A DNA stretch of 64,000 nucleotides from Vishniacozyma victoriae (GCA_017654735.1 JADPYG010000088.1:4154001-4218000), one strand, 5' to 3'; numbered from the stretch's first letter, positions 9,751 to 22,689 are shown. Numbers and translations are program-made. Notes: a model not told the origin generated them from the letters alone.

Positions 9751-11077
9751 ATGTCATCCAATTTCTACACCTCATCGCATAACCTATATCACATCTACCC
9801 CCGCCCAACGTTATTCAAAGCGCGCGCAATAGACCGTCTCTACGCCAGCCCAAGACAATTACTATGTCTGTCAATATGGTTTGCCAACTTGATCCAGAAG
9901 GTTGGCAAGAAATTGATGTTGCGTCAAGTACCTATTGCGACTGCTACGATTTACTTTAAACGGTTTTACCTGAAGAATGCTTATTGCGAGACGAATCCGT
10001 ACCTTGTCCTAGCGGCTTGTTTGCTAGTGGCGGCCAAGGTTGAAGAGACACCTGTGCATATCAAGAGTGTAGTCAGTGAGGCCAAGGCCGTGTTTACAGG
10101 TACGTCCCCATTCCAGTCCAAGGAGGAGGTACTGATTACCAGAACTCGGGATCAAGACATTCCCAGCCGAAGCTCATAAACTGGGCGAGATGGAATTCTA
10201 CCTCCTCGAAGACCTAGACTTTCACCTGATAGTCTTTCACCCCTATCGATCACTACTAGCAATATGCGGTAGAGAAGCAAGTGATGCCGGTACATATCCC
10301 CAATCCCGCATACATCAGGATATCGATATCCGGAATGCGGAAGCTGAAGCGAGGAAGAAGAGGGATGAGGAGATTAGGAAAGCTGGTCCGGGCGCGAGGA
10401 CTGTGCCGGAGGAAGTACCGGAGGAGGAAAGTGAGGAAGCTAGGGTTATCCGATTGATGAGGAGGGGAAGTGGGGAGGGTTTGATGGAGATTGAGGAGAG
10501 TGTATTGCAAATCAGCATGTGAGTCCTACTCTCCCAGGCGACTGGATTGTCCAAAGTCGGCGCCAACGTCAACGTGGCCGCTGCTGATCCCAGTTTCCTC
10601 CTCAACGATACCTACCGAACCGATGTCCACCTCCTCTACCCACCACATATCGTAGCCCTAGCAGTCCTCTACATCGGATTCACATTGTCAAGCATGACAC
10701 CCACAACCCGATCCCGCTCCCACTCAACCCAACAAACCTTCACACTATCCGCTTCCGAGATCAACGCAGCCCTCTCAATCCCCTCACCACCAACAGCCCC
10801 CGCTGAATTCCTAGCATCCTTCCAAGTCAATCTACCAGTCTTAATGGCTTGCGTACAAGAGATCATCGTCCTCTATCCGGTTTGGGAAAAGTTTGAACCT
10901 GTTCCCCTGAAGGGGAAACAACCTGCTGAGGTCAATACCAAGGTCGAAAAGGATGGGGTACCGAAGTTTCTGCCGGAAGATGCGGAACGGTTGGTTCAGG
11001 CTATGATTGATGAGAGGATGACGGATGTTATGAATAACGAAAAAGATCAACTGGCGGGCAAGAAGCGACAGAGGTAG
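9751..11077 (+). CDS. SSN8: Cyclin C (Mediator kinase-module cyclin)
   Basis: This is the cyclin partner of CDK8 in the Mediator kinase module, a nuclear regulator of transcription. Exons are 9751-10099, 10143-10518 and 10594-11077, giving 402 residues. The cyclin box is clear: RQVPIATATIYFKRFYLKN, LVLAACLLVAAKVEE, then FYLLEDLDFHLIVFHPYRSL. After intron 2 the frame resumes with FLLNDTYRTDVHLLYPP, typical of cyclin C. Intron 2 is 75 bp (GTGAGT ... GCTGATCCCAG). An apparent nearer AG would leave only 19 bp and breaks the cyclin fold. The protein is longer than yeast Ssn8 because of an acidic charged insert (about residues 195-240) and a C-terminal tail ending KKRQR. Confidence 0.93.
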
Positions 11078-11263
11078 TTGTGAGAAGATCATTAATAGTA
11101 GGATACGTAAGCATGTTGTAGTCAGTATATTGTAGTCCAGCATCTACCATTGTATCGTTGTCAATCATCAAATGCATACTGTACATGACCATATCAGATC
11201 TCTATCTACAGTAATCTACCTACCGCTTCTCCTAACGAAACGTCCCGACCCATTGATGTCCAC

Positions 11264-13028
11264 CTAAGCGAATAGTCGCTTGGTGTAACTGTTGAGACCG
11301 TGGACACCACCCTCGACCTGCGCGGACGCTGTTCGGAGCTCGAATCGGACACTTCCGTCCCTCGAGCCTTTTTGTAGGTCGGCGATACTATTTTGTCAGT
11401 GCCTGAACTAGAAGGGAATATTGGGCTTACCTCTTGACACCAGAGTCCTGGAGAGAGTGTTGTAGACCAGTGTGTAGGTAAGGAGCGAACTTGTCAATTG
11501 ATCCCTTGTCTGCGACATCTCCACTGACTCCCTGTGCGACCTTTACGGAATCGGCCTCAGAGAAGTATCGAGCAGTAGCGGCATTGTGATCACCGGTAAC
11601 CAACGAAGTGACCTGTTTGCTGTTTCCCTTGGTATGTTCCATAGCTTCGATAGATCCCATTCCTCGGTAAATCTTGACCCTCTTTCCATCGTGGTAGAAG
11701 TATTCTCCTGGAGATTCGGCAGTTCCAGCGAGTAAACCACCCATCATGACTGCTGATGCACCTAGTGCTAGAGCTTTGGCGATATGTCCAATGTTTCCAA
11801 TACCACCATCTGCGATTGTGGGTACACCGAATCGAGATGCGAATTCAGATACTGCGTAAACTGCTGTTCCTTGTGGTCGACCGACAGCCATGACTTCTTG
11901 TGTGATACAGATTGATCCTGATCCCATACCGACTCGTAGACCGTCTGCACCCGCTACAATAAGCTGAGCAGCTTGTTCTCGGGTTACGACGTTTCCAGCA
12001 ATAACTTCAAGAGTGGGGTAGGTCGATTTGATCCATTGGATGAATTCAATCTGGAAAGTAGAGTTTCCTTGAGAAGAGTCGAGAACAACAACATCGAGAC
12101 CGGCCTCGACAAGGAGCTTCAACCTCTCCTTATCGTTCTCTCGAGTACCAATAGCGGCACCACAGTACAATTGCTTGGAAGATGGGACTTTGGAAGCAAG
12201 AGGGTAGTTTTGGTTCTTGAGTAAATCGGATCGAGCGACGAGCGAAACGAGGTTGCCTTGGTTGTCGACAATGAGGAGTTTACCCTTTTTGGAATCTCGG
12301 ATAATGGTGTTGGCGGCTTCGAGGGTGATGCCGGATTTACCAGTGACGAGTTCGGTGGTCATGATGGATCGAAGGGGTTTGGATGGGTCTTGAAATTGGA
12401 CATCTCGGCCAGTGACGATACCGAGTAGTTTGCCTCCAATCTTTCCGTTCTCTGCTGATCAGTTCATGCCCGAGGACAGGATAGCATATAGCTGACCAGT
12501 GATGGGAACACCCTGGAAACCGTATCGGGCCTTGACCTCCAATACACTGATTGTCAATAGCTACTCCAGATAAGAAGGCGCATTGACTCACTCTCCAACA
12601 GTCTCATCAGGTCCCAAACACAATGGGTCGGTGATGAATCCATTCTCGTACTTCTTGACTTTCCTAACCATCTCCGCCTGAGCCTCAGGTGTACAATTAT
12701 GGTGAATAATACCGAGACCTCCATGTAACGCTAACGCAATAGCCATCTTGTCCTCGGTAACAGTATCCATAGGTGACGAAAGGAATGGGGTGTTGAGAGT
12801 AATGTTCTTGGTGACTTTAGTTTGAAGAGAGACGATGGAAGCTGAGAAGTTGATATGACCGGGTAACATGAGGATATCGTTGTATGTTAAACCACCGTTC
12901 TTCCTGGAATCCATGAGCTCGGCAGCGGATAGACCGTCACCTCGTTTGTAAGATTCGAGGAATGAGAGGGCATCTCCGGAAGATAGGGACTCGGAGGAAC
13001 GAGATGGGAAACCGTTTTCTGCAGCCAT
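11264..13028 (-). CDS. IMD1: Inosine-5'-monophosphate dehydrogenase (IMPDH)
   Basis: The enzyme oxidises IMP to XMP with NAD+, the committed step of GTP synthesis. Exons are 12592-13028, 12497-12546, 11431-12451 and 11264-11387, giving 543 residues, the usual length. The N-terminal barrel strand reads [16 protein letters not shown]. The CBS (Bateman) region spans exons 1-3 ([37 protein letters not shown]). The catalytic loop [13 protein letters not shown] contains the active-site Cys. Further motifs are [31 protein letters not shown] and the flap region MEHTKGNS. The C-terminal exon reads [17 protein letters not shown]. This is the target of mycophenolic acid in the family. The symbol is approximate, since fungi use IMD or GUA1 names. 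Confidence 0.96.
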
Positions 13029-13280
13029 TGTGTGTAGATGTAGTATATGAGGTATGGGTATAGGATGGGGTAGATACCAGATAGGATGGAAGATAGCCAA
13101 TTTTTCAGATTGATCAGCGCGCGACTCAGGTACAAAGTATGACGTGGATTTTAAGCATTCACGCGTCGCTATCGTTATCAGTAACTGACTATGCATCATG
13201 CATCATCATCCGGTCCTGCTATGGTCAAGAGTGAGTCGTAGTAGTCTGGCGTATATACATACATACATACATATATTACA

Positions 13281-16186
13281 ATGGACGACCTATTAGACCT
13301 CAACTGGTCGTCTTCACCTACGACATCCACCTCAAAGCCCCTAGCTCCTTCTTTACAACCCTCAAAGCCAAAGCCTACAGGATCAGCTGCTACAAGCTCA
13401 TTCGAGTTCCTAGCCAAGTCCAATACGGGTTCTTCAAGCAGAACAGGTACACCGAACTACTATCAATCGTCCACACCGAGAACTACCACCCCTCTAGCTC
13501 CTGCAGTCCAAGCTGCTCCTCAACCGAAACCCCAGGCGACTAGTAATGGTGCAGGCGGAGATGCCTTCTCGAGTCTACTCGGAATGGGTAGTTCCTCAGG
13601 ATCAAAGAACTTGACAATGGCCCAGAAACAAGCTCAAATACTAGAAGAGAAGAGATTGAAGGAAGAGAGGGAAACAGCTCAGTTTGCTGGATTGGGGAAT
13701 TGGGAGCAATTCGGGTCAACGTCTAATTCGAGCTCTTCGTCTTCGAAGATGTCCGCACCATTACAACCGATACCTACAAAATCATCAGATGCATTCAACG
13801 GATTACTTCAACCTACCATATCTCGTCCATCCTCTTCAACACCTAGTCGAGGTACTACTCCCGCCCCAGCGAAGAGTGTGGGCAAGGGTACATTCTGGGA
13901 TAACGCCGACTTTCTAGCTGGTCCTTCGAAACCTTCGCCTCCTTCTAAATCTTCGCCTTTATCCAACCCGCCGGCTTCTCAGTCAGGAGCCAGCGGAGTG
14001 GCCGATCCATGGGATTTCGATCAACTCGCAGCTGTTGAGCCTGTCCGACCGAATGGGAATGGGAAAAGTTCAGGGATGAGGACGCCGGATCCAGATTTCG
14101 ATTTTGGAGAATGGAAAGATATGGATCAGCCAGGGCAGAGTTCCAGGTCTGGTCAGGCGCGTGCTCCCGTAAGTCCCTGACACGTAGCTAGACTGGGAGA
14201 TACTGACGTGTAGGAACGAGAAGTACAACGTGAACCCAAACCGATCCCAAGACCATCATCCCCACCACCTCATATCGTCGGTCAGATTGTCGAAATGGGA
14301 TTTTCACCCGCTCAAGCCCGTGTTGCATTAGCCAAGACAAGTACCGGCATAGACGTCCAAGCTGCCCTGGAAGGTTTACTGGGAGAAGCATTCGGATCCC
14401 GCGAACCAGCAGACGAACTAGAGGAAGACGACGATTACATCGAACGAGAACGTATACGACGTGAAACTGAGGAAAAGGAAGAGAGGAGGAGAAGGCGCCG
14501 TCAAGGTCCTTCTAGGGACGCGATTGCTCCTCGATCAAGAGATGAGAGGGAGAGGGAGAATGAAAGAAGTCAAGCGGGTACTCCGATCCAGGCGGATCAG
14601 ATTCTGGCTCAAGCTACAGAAATCGGTCAGAGTGTATTTACGAAAGCTACATCCCTTTGGAATGTGGGTAAAGAAAAAGCGCTAAAGGCATACGAGGAAC
14701 AGAAGAAGGTATATGAAGCTCAATTGGCTGCTGGTGGGGGTAAAGAGAGAGGAAAAGGTCCAGTTAAGGATGGGCGACCGAGGTGGATGGTCGAGGCTGA
14801 GGCCGAGGCTAGGTCTAAGCGTGAGGAGATCGGAGGAGCGGGAGCTGGTTTGGAGAAGGAGAGTGGGTTTAGGGATGATTCGGATGAGGAAGAGGATGTA
14901 CCGCGTCCGAAGGCTAGGATGAATGGAAATGGCGCGAGCTCGTCGCGCCCAACGAGAGCAGCGGAACGTCGTGAGGCTGTACAGGAGGCATCACTCTTTG
15001 GCGATGATCCACTCCCACCCCGACCGACTCAACGACGGCCAGAACAAGCAAGATCGAGACCTGAGCCACCAAGGTCGAAGCCGACACCAGCAGTCAGAAC
15101 CAGAACTCCTCCTGCCCCACTCCCCACTCGAACCTTGATACCGGCAGACCCATCGACCCTCTCATCATCTTCGAACCATAAGACCAAAGGAAACGAACAT
15201 TTCAAATTGGGTAGATTCACAGAAGCCGAATCATCCTACTCCACAGCAATTTCGATTCTTCCAGATGGTCACCTCCACCTGATTCCTCTATACAATAATC
15301 GAGCAGCAACCAGAATCAAGTTGGGTGAATCAAGTGGCGCAGCACTGGATTCTACTACAGTCATCGAACTCATTGGATTATCATACCATCCATCGAAAGA
15401 AGCTCCTTTACCGCCAACGTATGCCGATATCAAACTTGCAGACGCGTTCGTTAAAGCGTATACAAAGCGGGCACAAGCTTGGGAAATGGCCGAGAAATGG
15501 AACAAGGCAGTTGAAGACTGGGAAAAGATTCTCGGGTTCGATTCGGCGATGCTGGGTGGGCAAGCCCTTCAGACTCGTAATCTCGCTGCTGAGGGATTGA
15601 GGCGATCAAAGCAAATGCTCGATGGCCCAACTCCCTCTGCATCCACTTCCAAACCGAAACCAGCACCTAAACCAGCGAGCAAACCAACGAGTAAACCCGC
15701 TCAAGTCGAACGTTCCGAAGCAGTCTCCACACTTCGAGCAGCCGCGAAAGTCCAAGAACAAGAAGATCAACAACGACTAGCCCTGAAAGATTCTACTGAA
15801 TCGAGGATCAATACCTGGAAACAAGGCAAGGAGACGAATTTACGAGCACTACTCGCAAGCTTGGATACGGTTTTGTGGGATGAAGTATTGGCTGGAGGGT
15901 TGAAAGTGGGGATGCACGAGTTGATCACTGAGAAACAAGTCAAGATCAAGTATATGAAGGTTATCGCAAGGTTGCATCCTGATAAAGTGAGTTCTTCCTC
16001 CTGTGAAAGTCCTGTGAAAGTCCTGTGAAAGGTGGCTGACGGTAGCTTGATGTGAAGAAAACTACTGTTGAACAGAGGATGTTGGCCAATGGGGCGTTTG
16101 GGACATTGAATGAAGCGTAAGCCTTATTTGTCTCCATCGATAGGTGATAGCTGACAACCAGATGGCAAGCATTCAATAATGCCTAG
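13281..16186 (+). CDS. SWA2: Auxilin-like J-domain protein (Swa2 type)
   Basis: This is a clathrin-uncoating cochaperone that recruits Hsc70 to coated vesicles. Exons are 13281-14168, 14214-15986, 16046-16116 and 16162-16186, giving 918 residues. The order is as in yeast Swa2. First comes a long Ser/Thr/Pro-rich region with short NWEQF and DPWDF-type motifs that could bind clathrin or adaptors. A UBA domain follows (HIVGQIVEMGFSPAQAR, about residue 320), then a charged coiled coil, a TPR block (KTKGNEHFKLGRFTEAESSY) and a C-terminal J-domain. The J-domain keeps the HPD triplet (IARLHPDK) and is split by an intron right after it. The last exon codes only 25 bp. It is divergent from IMPDH. The third intron contains three copies of CCTGTGAAAGT. 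Confidence 0.92.
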
Positions 16187-16339
16187 ATTGCTCATGTCGC
16201 GTCCTTTGACCATGCATGGCGATCCCCCTATCCCCTTTACCATCCTTTCACCAGGGCTCAGGTCAGGTATAAACTCCAACACCTGACTGTATACTAACTC
16301 TTACTGACAACATACTCACTCACTCACCCACTGGCGAAG

Positions 16340-17605
16340 ATGTACACCCTCCCAACCTCTCTACCTTACGTAGACCTCCTCCCCGGCCCATTCATTCTCT
16401 TAATCTTCATCCCCCTCCTCCCCCTCGCTTTATTCTCCCTAGGCGCCAGACCACCCTCAGGTTCTTCATTCGATTTCCTAACTGATGAATTATGGCGTAC
16501 GACCGCTTTACTCGGTATTGCCGTTACGGTGGGGTTATGTGTGGGGGTATATCCGAGTACATTGGAAGGAATGGGTGGGTGGTTGAAAGATGGGAATTTG
16601 AGTTGGGGAGGGAATTATCTTGGTGGAGCTGGGGAATGGTTAGGTGGTGGTGGTGGTGGTGGTGGTGGTGGTGGTGGTAAGGTTGTTCCGGCGGGTAGGA
16701 GAGTGATTAGGAGAGGTGAGTCTCCATTTGAGATCATATTCCATTCATGAGATAAAAATTGACGAATAGCTAAACCGAGTTTCGATAGGATAGCGCGAAA
16801 CCACATCACCGCGTTAAGGTATTACCACCCCCGCTTTTACAATGCAACAACCCCCAAATCAACCTCGGTCCTGATCCTAGGAATCTTGATAACCCTCTCA
16901 ACAATAGTCATAACCGGTAAAATCCTAAAATCAATATACGAATCCGATTCCCCACCCCCACCTGCTCGTCCAACTCAATCATCTTCAAAACCTTCCCCAT
17001 GGGTATCTAACGAATATGAATCACGTAAGAAAGATGCAGATGAGAAAGCTACTTTGAAGAGATTTAAAGAGGAAGAGAAAATGATTTGTGAGAAATTTGA
17101 GAAGAGGAAAGAGGATTTTAAAGATGATGAGAAATATAAGAAATATGTGGAGAATAAGAGTAAAGAGAGGAAAAAGGATTTGGAAATGTTGAAGAAGATG
17201 TTGAAGAATAAAGGACTTGAACCTGTTGGATTGGATATAGTACCGGAGTGGTATATCGACCCCGATCCAGCCTCCGAGATCAAAGAACCCAAGGAGAAAA
17301 AGACGGAGGTGAAGGTTGAAAAGAAGAAAGAAGTCAAAGTCGCCGATCCATCGAAAATGACAATGGGCGATAAAATCCGTCAAACCCTCCTCGGAAAGAA
17401 TTTAGCAGCAGCGGGGAAGAGGGAGAAGGCTAGCGCGACACCTGCGGCGGTAATCATGGCTCCTGGGACTTCTGTCAATCCTGCTGTTGCTGCTGTACCG
17501 GAGAGGGGACCTGGGTGGGAGGTAGCTAGTGATCCTACCACTACTGCTGGATTGGCTAAGAGTGCTGGAAATGCAGAGGCGCTAGCTAGGGGTATGGGGA
17601 GGTAG
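16340..17605 (+). CDS. Unrecognised membrane protein with three TM segments and a coiled coil
   Basis: Two exons, 16340-16715 and 16770-17605, give 403 residues. Hydrophobic segments lie at about residues 12-35 (LLPGPFILLIFIPLLPLALF), 50-72 and 167-187 (VLILGILITLSTIVITG). Twelve consecutive Gly, encoded by a (GGT)12 run, sit between TM2 and TM3. After TM3 comes a Lys/Glu-rich helix (about residues 210-290) containing KYKKYVENKSKERKKDLEML, likely a cytosolic coiled coil. Next are EWYIDPDP and a Lys-rich acidic linker, and an Ala-rich C-terminus. Gly and Lys/Glu tracts aside, I recognise no domain. An ER or other endomembrane location is a guess from topology. Confidence 0.8.
16643..16678 (+). 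repeat. (GGT)12 microsatellite, coding poly-Gly
   Basis: Twelve perfect GGT units in frame encode Gly12 in the membrane protein. The tract should vary in length between strains by slippage in steps of one codon. Confidence 0.95.
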
Positions 17606-17757
17606 GGGGGTGTGGACGAGGCCGTGGAAACGTGACTGTGTGATCGAAATGCGTGAGAGAAGAAGTTAAATAGATACAGAATTGAGCCATCTGCACGACA
17701 CACAGTCGCTAGATATATAAACTGCATGTATACTACCATAACCCAAAAATCAACCAA

Positions 17758-19380
17758 CTACCTCAATTTCGTATCACCCTTCTTTTTCAATGCCCTCCTC
17801 TCTCTCCTCTCTACCGAAGCGCTCGAATCCCAATCAACATCCGCAGCTAATAATTCCGGATGTCCATTCTTTTCAAGTTTGGAATCAAAGAATCCGTCCC
17901 TGTATCCTCTAACGATTCGTTCTAAGAGGTCTGATGTTGAGATAGCTGGTGTTCGACGGGTAGGGACGAATCGACCTAGTCATTAGTACATTAGTCTGTT
18001 GTGGGAGGAGGGGGAGGGCTTACCTTGAGTTTTGGCGAAACTGTAGACATCGTCATGAGTCTTTGAAGGGTAAACCAACTCGTCATGGGCGATATAATCG
18101 ATATTGTGCTTATCCAAGAATTCCTGGTCGACTACCCATGGGGCATCTGGGATAACTTCATCCACCCATCGACATTGACGGACTGCCTCACATCGCTCGG
18201 CGTGAGTCATGGAGGGTGCTGATTTGTGGCTTGCACATAGATCGTCTGAACAGACTCCTACTAAGAGTTGGACTTTGGGGAATGATAATTTCGCTTGACG
18301 TAATTGGAGACCGTGTCTTGTTGTCAGCTTGGTTCATGGGGTAAAGAGAAAGAAGAAGCATACCCGAAATGGAATAGATCATAGACACCGTCCGCATAGA
18401 CTCTAACGACCTTGCCCTCGGGGGGAGCATTCGTTTTCCACCACCTTTCCACTCCATCCTCTTCTCCTCGGCCATGGATTGCTCGCTCAACAAAGCTTTT
18501 AATGTTTCCTTCGGTAAGTTCCACAGGCCTCTGAGTCATTTTAGGTGGTCCAAGCTCGACCATGGATGGTCGACTTGAAAGTGGCATCGTTTGTGATTTA
18601 ACAGGTTCAGCAAGTGATATTGATTTCTGAACAATCACATCACTTGGTCGTCTGTATTCCTGCTCTTGGTACTCGTCTTGGAGATTTGCTTTTGATGCTT
18701 TTGGAGTAGGGAGTCGGTGGCTTGCATGAGGCGAAGCTCCATCTGGAGTAGGTGATGAGGGTCGTCGGTGATGGGTAGATTGATGGTGGGCGGCATGATG
18801 GGGTGTTCCTCCGATAGTAGAAGAAGATTCGACATCTCCATCATAACTACCCGTCAGCATCCACTCAATCAAGCACATGTGAGACTTACGTTGGAGAATC
18901 CAATCCCTCACTTTGACTTCCTTCTCCACTTAGTTCATCTACTCGTTTTTGAGCTACAGATCTTCTGGTGGCAGGTGCGATTCCTGGTGCAACAGGACTG
19001 GCGAGGGGTGGGGGTAACATACTCTGGTTCATTGCCATTCGGGGGGATGAAGCTGCAGTAGATGCGGTAGAGGCAGCAGTACTTGCATGAGCAGAGGCGA
19101 GGGAAGCGACGTCGGAAACATCATTGTCGGCGTCGTTATCTGTGAGTGGGCATTGAAGGTGGTTGGAAAAACAGGCGTTTCAGGTGAAGGACAGGCGTTT
19201 TAAGTTGTGACATGTAACGAGTCGATGGGAAGAACATGATCAGCTAATGGTCCATATCCTGCTTGAATAAGACCTACCCTCCTCACTGGCATCTCTGGAG
19301 CTGGCAGCATCCCCTTTTCCCCTTCGTTCACCTAATTTATTGCCTCTGTGGCGTTTCGGGGCAGCAGCAGGGGCGGCCAT
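17758..19380 (-). CDS. PCT1: Choline-phosphate cytidylyltransferase
   Basis: The enzyme makes CDP-choline from CTP and phosphocholine, the rate-limiting step of the Kennedy pathway, at the nuclear/ER membrane. Exon 1 is 19278-19380 and exon 2 begins at 19139; further splices follow near 18890, 18360 and 18020. The catalytic core reads [24 protein letters not shown], i.e. the nucleotidyltransferase HxGH motif split by an intron, then LLVGVCSDDLC, MTHAERCEAVRQCRWVDEVI and DYIAHDELVYPS. The RTxGISTS signature reads RTPAISTSDLL, so the usual Gly is Ala. A long Ser/Thr/His-rich N-terminal extension precedes the core. The amphipathic membrane helix expected after the core is short. Confidence 0.94.
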
Positions 19381-19693
19381 CTTGTGTCCGGCTTTAGGGT
19401 GATTTATGGCGAGAAAAGTCTAGTCCGAAATGTCCAGTAGATGACTTGTTATGCTGCTATCGTTCTTGGTCGACAGTGCGAATCTGCTGAAAGGTGTACA
19501 GTACAGAGGAACGTTCTATGGGGATAACTGATAGAAGAGGAGGTTATGACGCGGGGGAAATCAGGGGGTCAAGGGGACGGAACTAGTTTAACTGCTTACA
19601 ATAAATATTACCGCTTTGGGTAATCTTGAATAGCAATTGAGTTGGATCAACAAAGACGCGACTGCTTTTACTACTACTCGTACCACAACTACT
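19381..19693. promoter_or_regulatory. Divergent promoter, PCT1 / SPC24
   Basis: 313 bp separate the two ATGs. No named site is assigned. Confidence 0.5.
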
Positions 19694-20601
19694 ATGGCAA
19701 CTTTATCAGCAAGCTCATCCCGTCGCTCACAGGAGGAACAGCATTATCAACAAGAGATTCCAGAGGGAGCATACGGCGATCAGAATGGAACCCAAGAAGC
19801 TACGATAGAAGGATGGAGGGATATTGCGTGAGTCTCTCGCTGTTAGAGTATTGCGGATGAATAATGGCTGACCATCAGACAAGCTATCAGGAAAGTGACT
19901 GCTCTACTGAGTGTAGAGGAGGAATTGGCAGATGTCAATGCGGCAGAGAGGGTAGTAGCCATCAAAGAAAACGAACGAAGGGCGATAACGGCAAAACTAA
20001 GTTCAGAAGCAGATGGTACGTCCCTTCTCTTTCATGATATAAGCTGACGACAAAGCATTAATGAAGGATCTTAAGAAAGCGAAACTCGATGCCCTCCGCC
20101 CACAAAATCAACCGACCCAAGAAGCACATCTAGCAGAAGTAGAGAGATTAGAGAGGGAACATTCACAATCTGGGAAAGAGCTGGTAGAAGCCGAAGGGAG
20201 TGTTACTAAAAAACAATCGGAATTGAGCAGGTGGAGAGTTGAGAAAGAGGAAGTCGGGAAATTGGAAGTTGGTGATGAGGGAGCTTGGGCGGATGGGAAA
20301 GTGTATGTCCCCCTCTTTACTATCTCGTCTTGGACGAGTCCTAATCATGGTACTGATATACAGGATCCGATTGAAATTGTTCACCGACGCCGGATTCACC
20401 TTGATACCAGGTAAAGGTAACTCTGGTTCCAAGGTTCTCATCCGTCAGTCGATTTTCTCAGTGCTCTATTGCATTCACTGAAGATCCTGTCACTGACTAT
20501 CAGGGGACGAGGCGAAATCGGATATACATACTTTATCACTTGATAATTCGAGGTCGAAGACGCATAATGCTAATTTCATTTGGGGCCTCGCGGGCGAGTA
20601 G
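19694..20601 (+). CDS. SPC24: Kinetochore protein Spc24 (Ndc80 complex)
   Basis: This is a subunit of the Ndc80 complex that links kinetochores to spindle microtubules. The start is the ATG at 19694 (MATLSASSSRR); the upstream open frame has no ATG. Five exons are joined by four introns with CTGAC branch sites. A central coiled coil (LKKAKLDALRPQNQ ... LAEVERLEREHSQSGKEL) leads into the small globular domain. That domain reads RLKLFTDAGFTLIPGKGNSG, then KVLIRDEAKSDIHTLSLDNS and NANFIWGLAGE. The globular part matches the Spc24 fold signature (LKLY..GI, VLIR, F.NYFW). The protein is small, as expected. Confidence 0.88.
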
Positions 20602-21193
20602 GAAGGATCTGGGGTTTTGTTGCTTTGCTAGAGTCTGTATAATACTGTAATTAATGTATCGCGTATCGATCTCAAGAACAGTGATGGAAGCTTTCCGAGT
20701 AGTCTACTCCTTGATGTTGACGATCAGGGTGCCGGCAAGACTGCAACGTGACTCATGTACTATTAAGACGACGTGATGCAGAATGCGACTAGTTGTTGGG
20801 CGGTTGAGCGCATTCATAATGACCAAGACTGAATATGTACCGCTACTGACTCGTAATCTATAATATCTAATTCCGAGAGTACCAAATACGGTAATACAAC
20901 TGATCCTCCATCTTAACCAAACCCCAAAGCGACAAGGTAAGATGGAATAAGACCGTATGAGACATGGAGTTTTTTAATGCGAAGAGAAACGAGAAACGAG
21001 AATCGTGAAAAGGATGATGGTAATTGACAATATGATTAGGGGAGTGGTCGAGTTATTAGATGATGGGGTATGGGGGGGACAACGAGGTGGAACTCGCGTT
21101 TTAGGGACCGTTAGGTATCCCGGTTATATCGGATTTTAGAGGATTGGTCGGATTGAGAAGGGGGAACCGAGACTAGATAGCCGGATGGCTAAT
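20602..21193. other. Convergent 3' intergenic region, SPC24 / SAM synthetase
   Basis: About 590 bp between two stop codons, presumably both 3' UTRs and terminators. I see no gene. Confidence 0.6.
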
Positions 21194-22689
21194 CTAGAAT
21201 TGGAGCTGCTTGGGCTGCTCCCAGGTGTAGTCTGGGTTACCGAAGTGACCGTATGAGGCGGTCTTTCGGTAGATGGGGGTCTGGAGCTTGAGTTCCTTGA
21301 CTACAGGATTAGCTCTTGTCGCTCGGGTCAAATAGAAAATACTTACCAATGACTCCTGGTCGTAGATCCCAGTTCTTTCGGATGATCTCGACGAGCTCGG
21401 CATCGGTCTTGGTTCCGGTTCCGTAAGAGTCGACGTAGATGGAGAGGGGCTCTGCGACACCGATAGCGTAGGACAATTGGACAAGGACTCGTCGAGCGAG
21501 CTTGGCGGCAACGAGAGACTTGGCGATCCATCGAGCAGTGTAGGCGGCAGATCGGTCGACCTTGGACCAATCCTTTCCAGAGAAAGCACCACCACCGTGA
21601 GCTCCCCAACCACCGTAAGTGTCGACAATGATCTTTCGGCCGGTCAAACCAGCATCTCCCTGAGGACCACCAATGACGAATCGACCAGAAGGCTGGATGT
21701 GGTAAACACATCGGTCATCGAGCAAGTTCTTGGGGATAACCTTCTTGACAATCTTCTCCATGATCTCGGATCGGAGGTCTTCGGTAGAGATCTCCTCGGC
21801 GTGCTGGGTGGAGATGACAACAGTGTCAACTCGGACGGGAACAACGGCACCGTTACCTTCCTTCTTGTACTCGACAGTGACCTGGGTCTTGGAGTCGGGT
21901 CGGAGCCATCCGAGAGAACCATCTCGTCGAGCAGCGGCCATGGCGGCGTTGAGCTTGTGGGAAAGCATGATGGTCAAAGGCATCATCTCGGGGGTCTCGT
22001 CGGTAGCGTAACCGAACCTGATATCAGTGACCGAACTTTACTTTCCAAAACAAAAGAAAAAGAACTTACATGATACCCTGATCACCGGCACCGGTGTTTT
22101 CGAGGTTTCCGTGGTCGAGACCCTCGGCGATTTCTCGAGATTGCTGCTCAATGGCAACAAGGACGTTACAGGTCTTGTAGTCGAAACCCTTGTCAGAGTG
22201 GTCGTAACCGATCTCCTTGATGGCATTTCGGATAACAGACTGGTAATCGATCGTACCCTTGAGGGAGATCTCACCGAAGACCTACTTGTCAGCTAGTTAC
22301 TCGCAGAAGGAAGCGCGGGTTAGCTTACCATGATCATACCGGTCTTGGCGGCGGTTTCACAAGCAACTCGGGCAAAGGGGTCCTGGATGTTAGTATGAAG
22401 TTTGACTGATGACAAAAAGGACGTACGACAGCGAGACAAGCATCGAGGATAGCATCAGAGACCTGATCACAGATCTTATCGGGATGTCCCTCTCCAACAG
22501 ACTCGGAGGTGAAGAGGAAGCTAGATTGTCAGTTCATGTCGTTACGCTCGGACATCGGACATTATCCCCATGAAAATGAAAACGTGCGCGATGATCATGG
22601 GGGTGATAATGTTCTTGAAAGAGGAGAATAACATACTGTCCCTCAGGAAGCACAGCGGCAGGTCCGTTTCCGTTAAGTACGCCAGTCAT
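21194..22689 (-). CDS. SAM2: S-adenosylmethionine synthetase
   Basis: The enzyme makes S-adenosylmethionine from ATP and methionine in the cytosol. The N-terminus is [31 protein letters not shown], split by an intron after the GGA-CA codon boundary. The ATP-binding [19 protein letters not shown] is complete, as are the [15 protein letters not shown] hexapeptide region and [48 protein letters not shown] is in place. The end reads [13 protein letters not shown] ... WEQPKQLQF with a TAG stop. Six or seven exons. Codon use is strongly biased to C-ending codons, which fits high expression. The symbol is by family; paralogue status cannot be judged. Confidence 0.96.

Noticed and set aside
10519..10537. 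19-bp GT..AG gap as the second intron of cyclin C
   Set aside because: Too short, and it removes the conserved LNDTYRTDVH context; the 75-bp intron ending GCTGATCCCAG fits the cyclin family.
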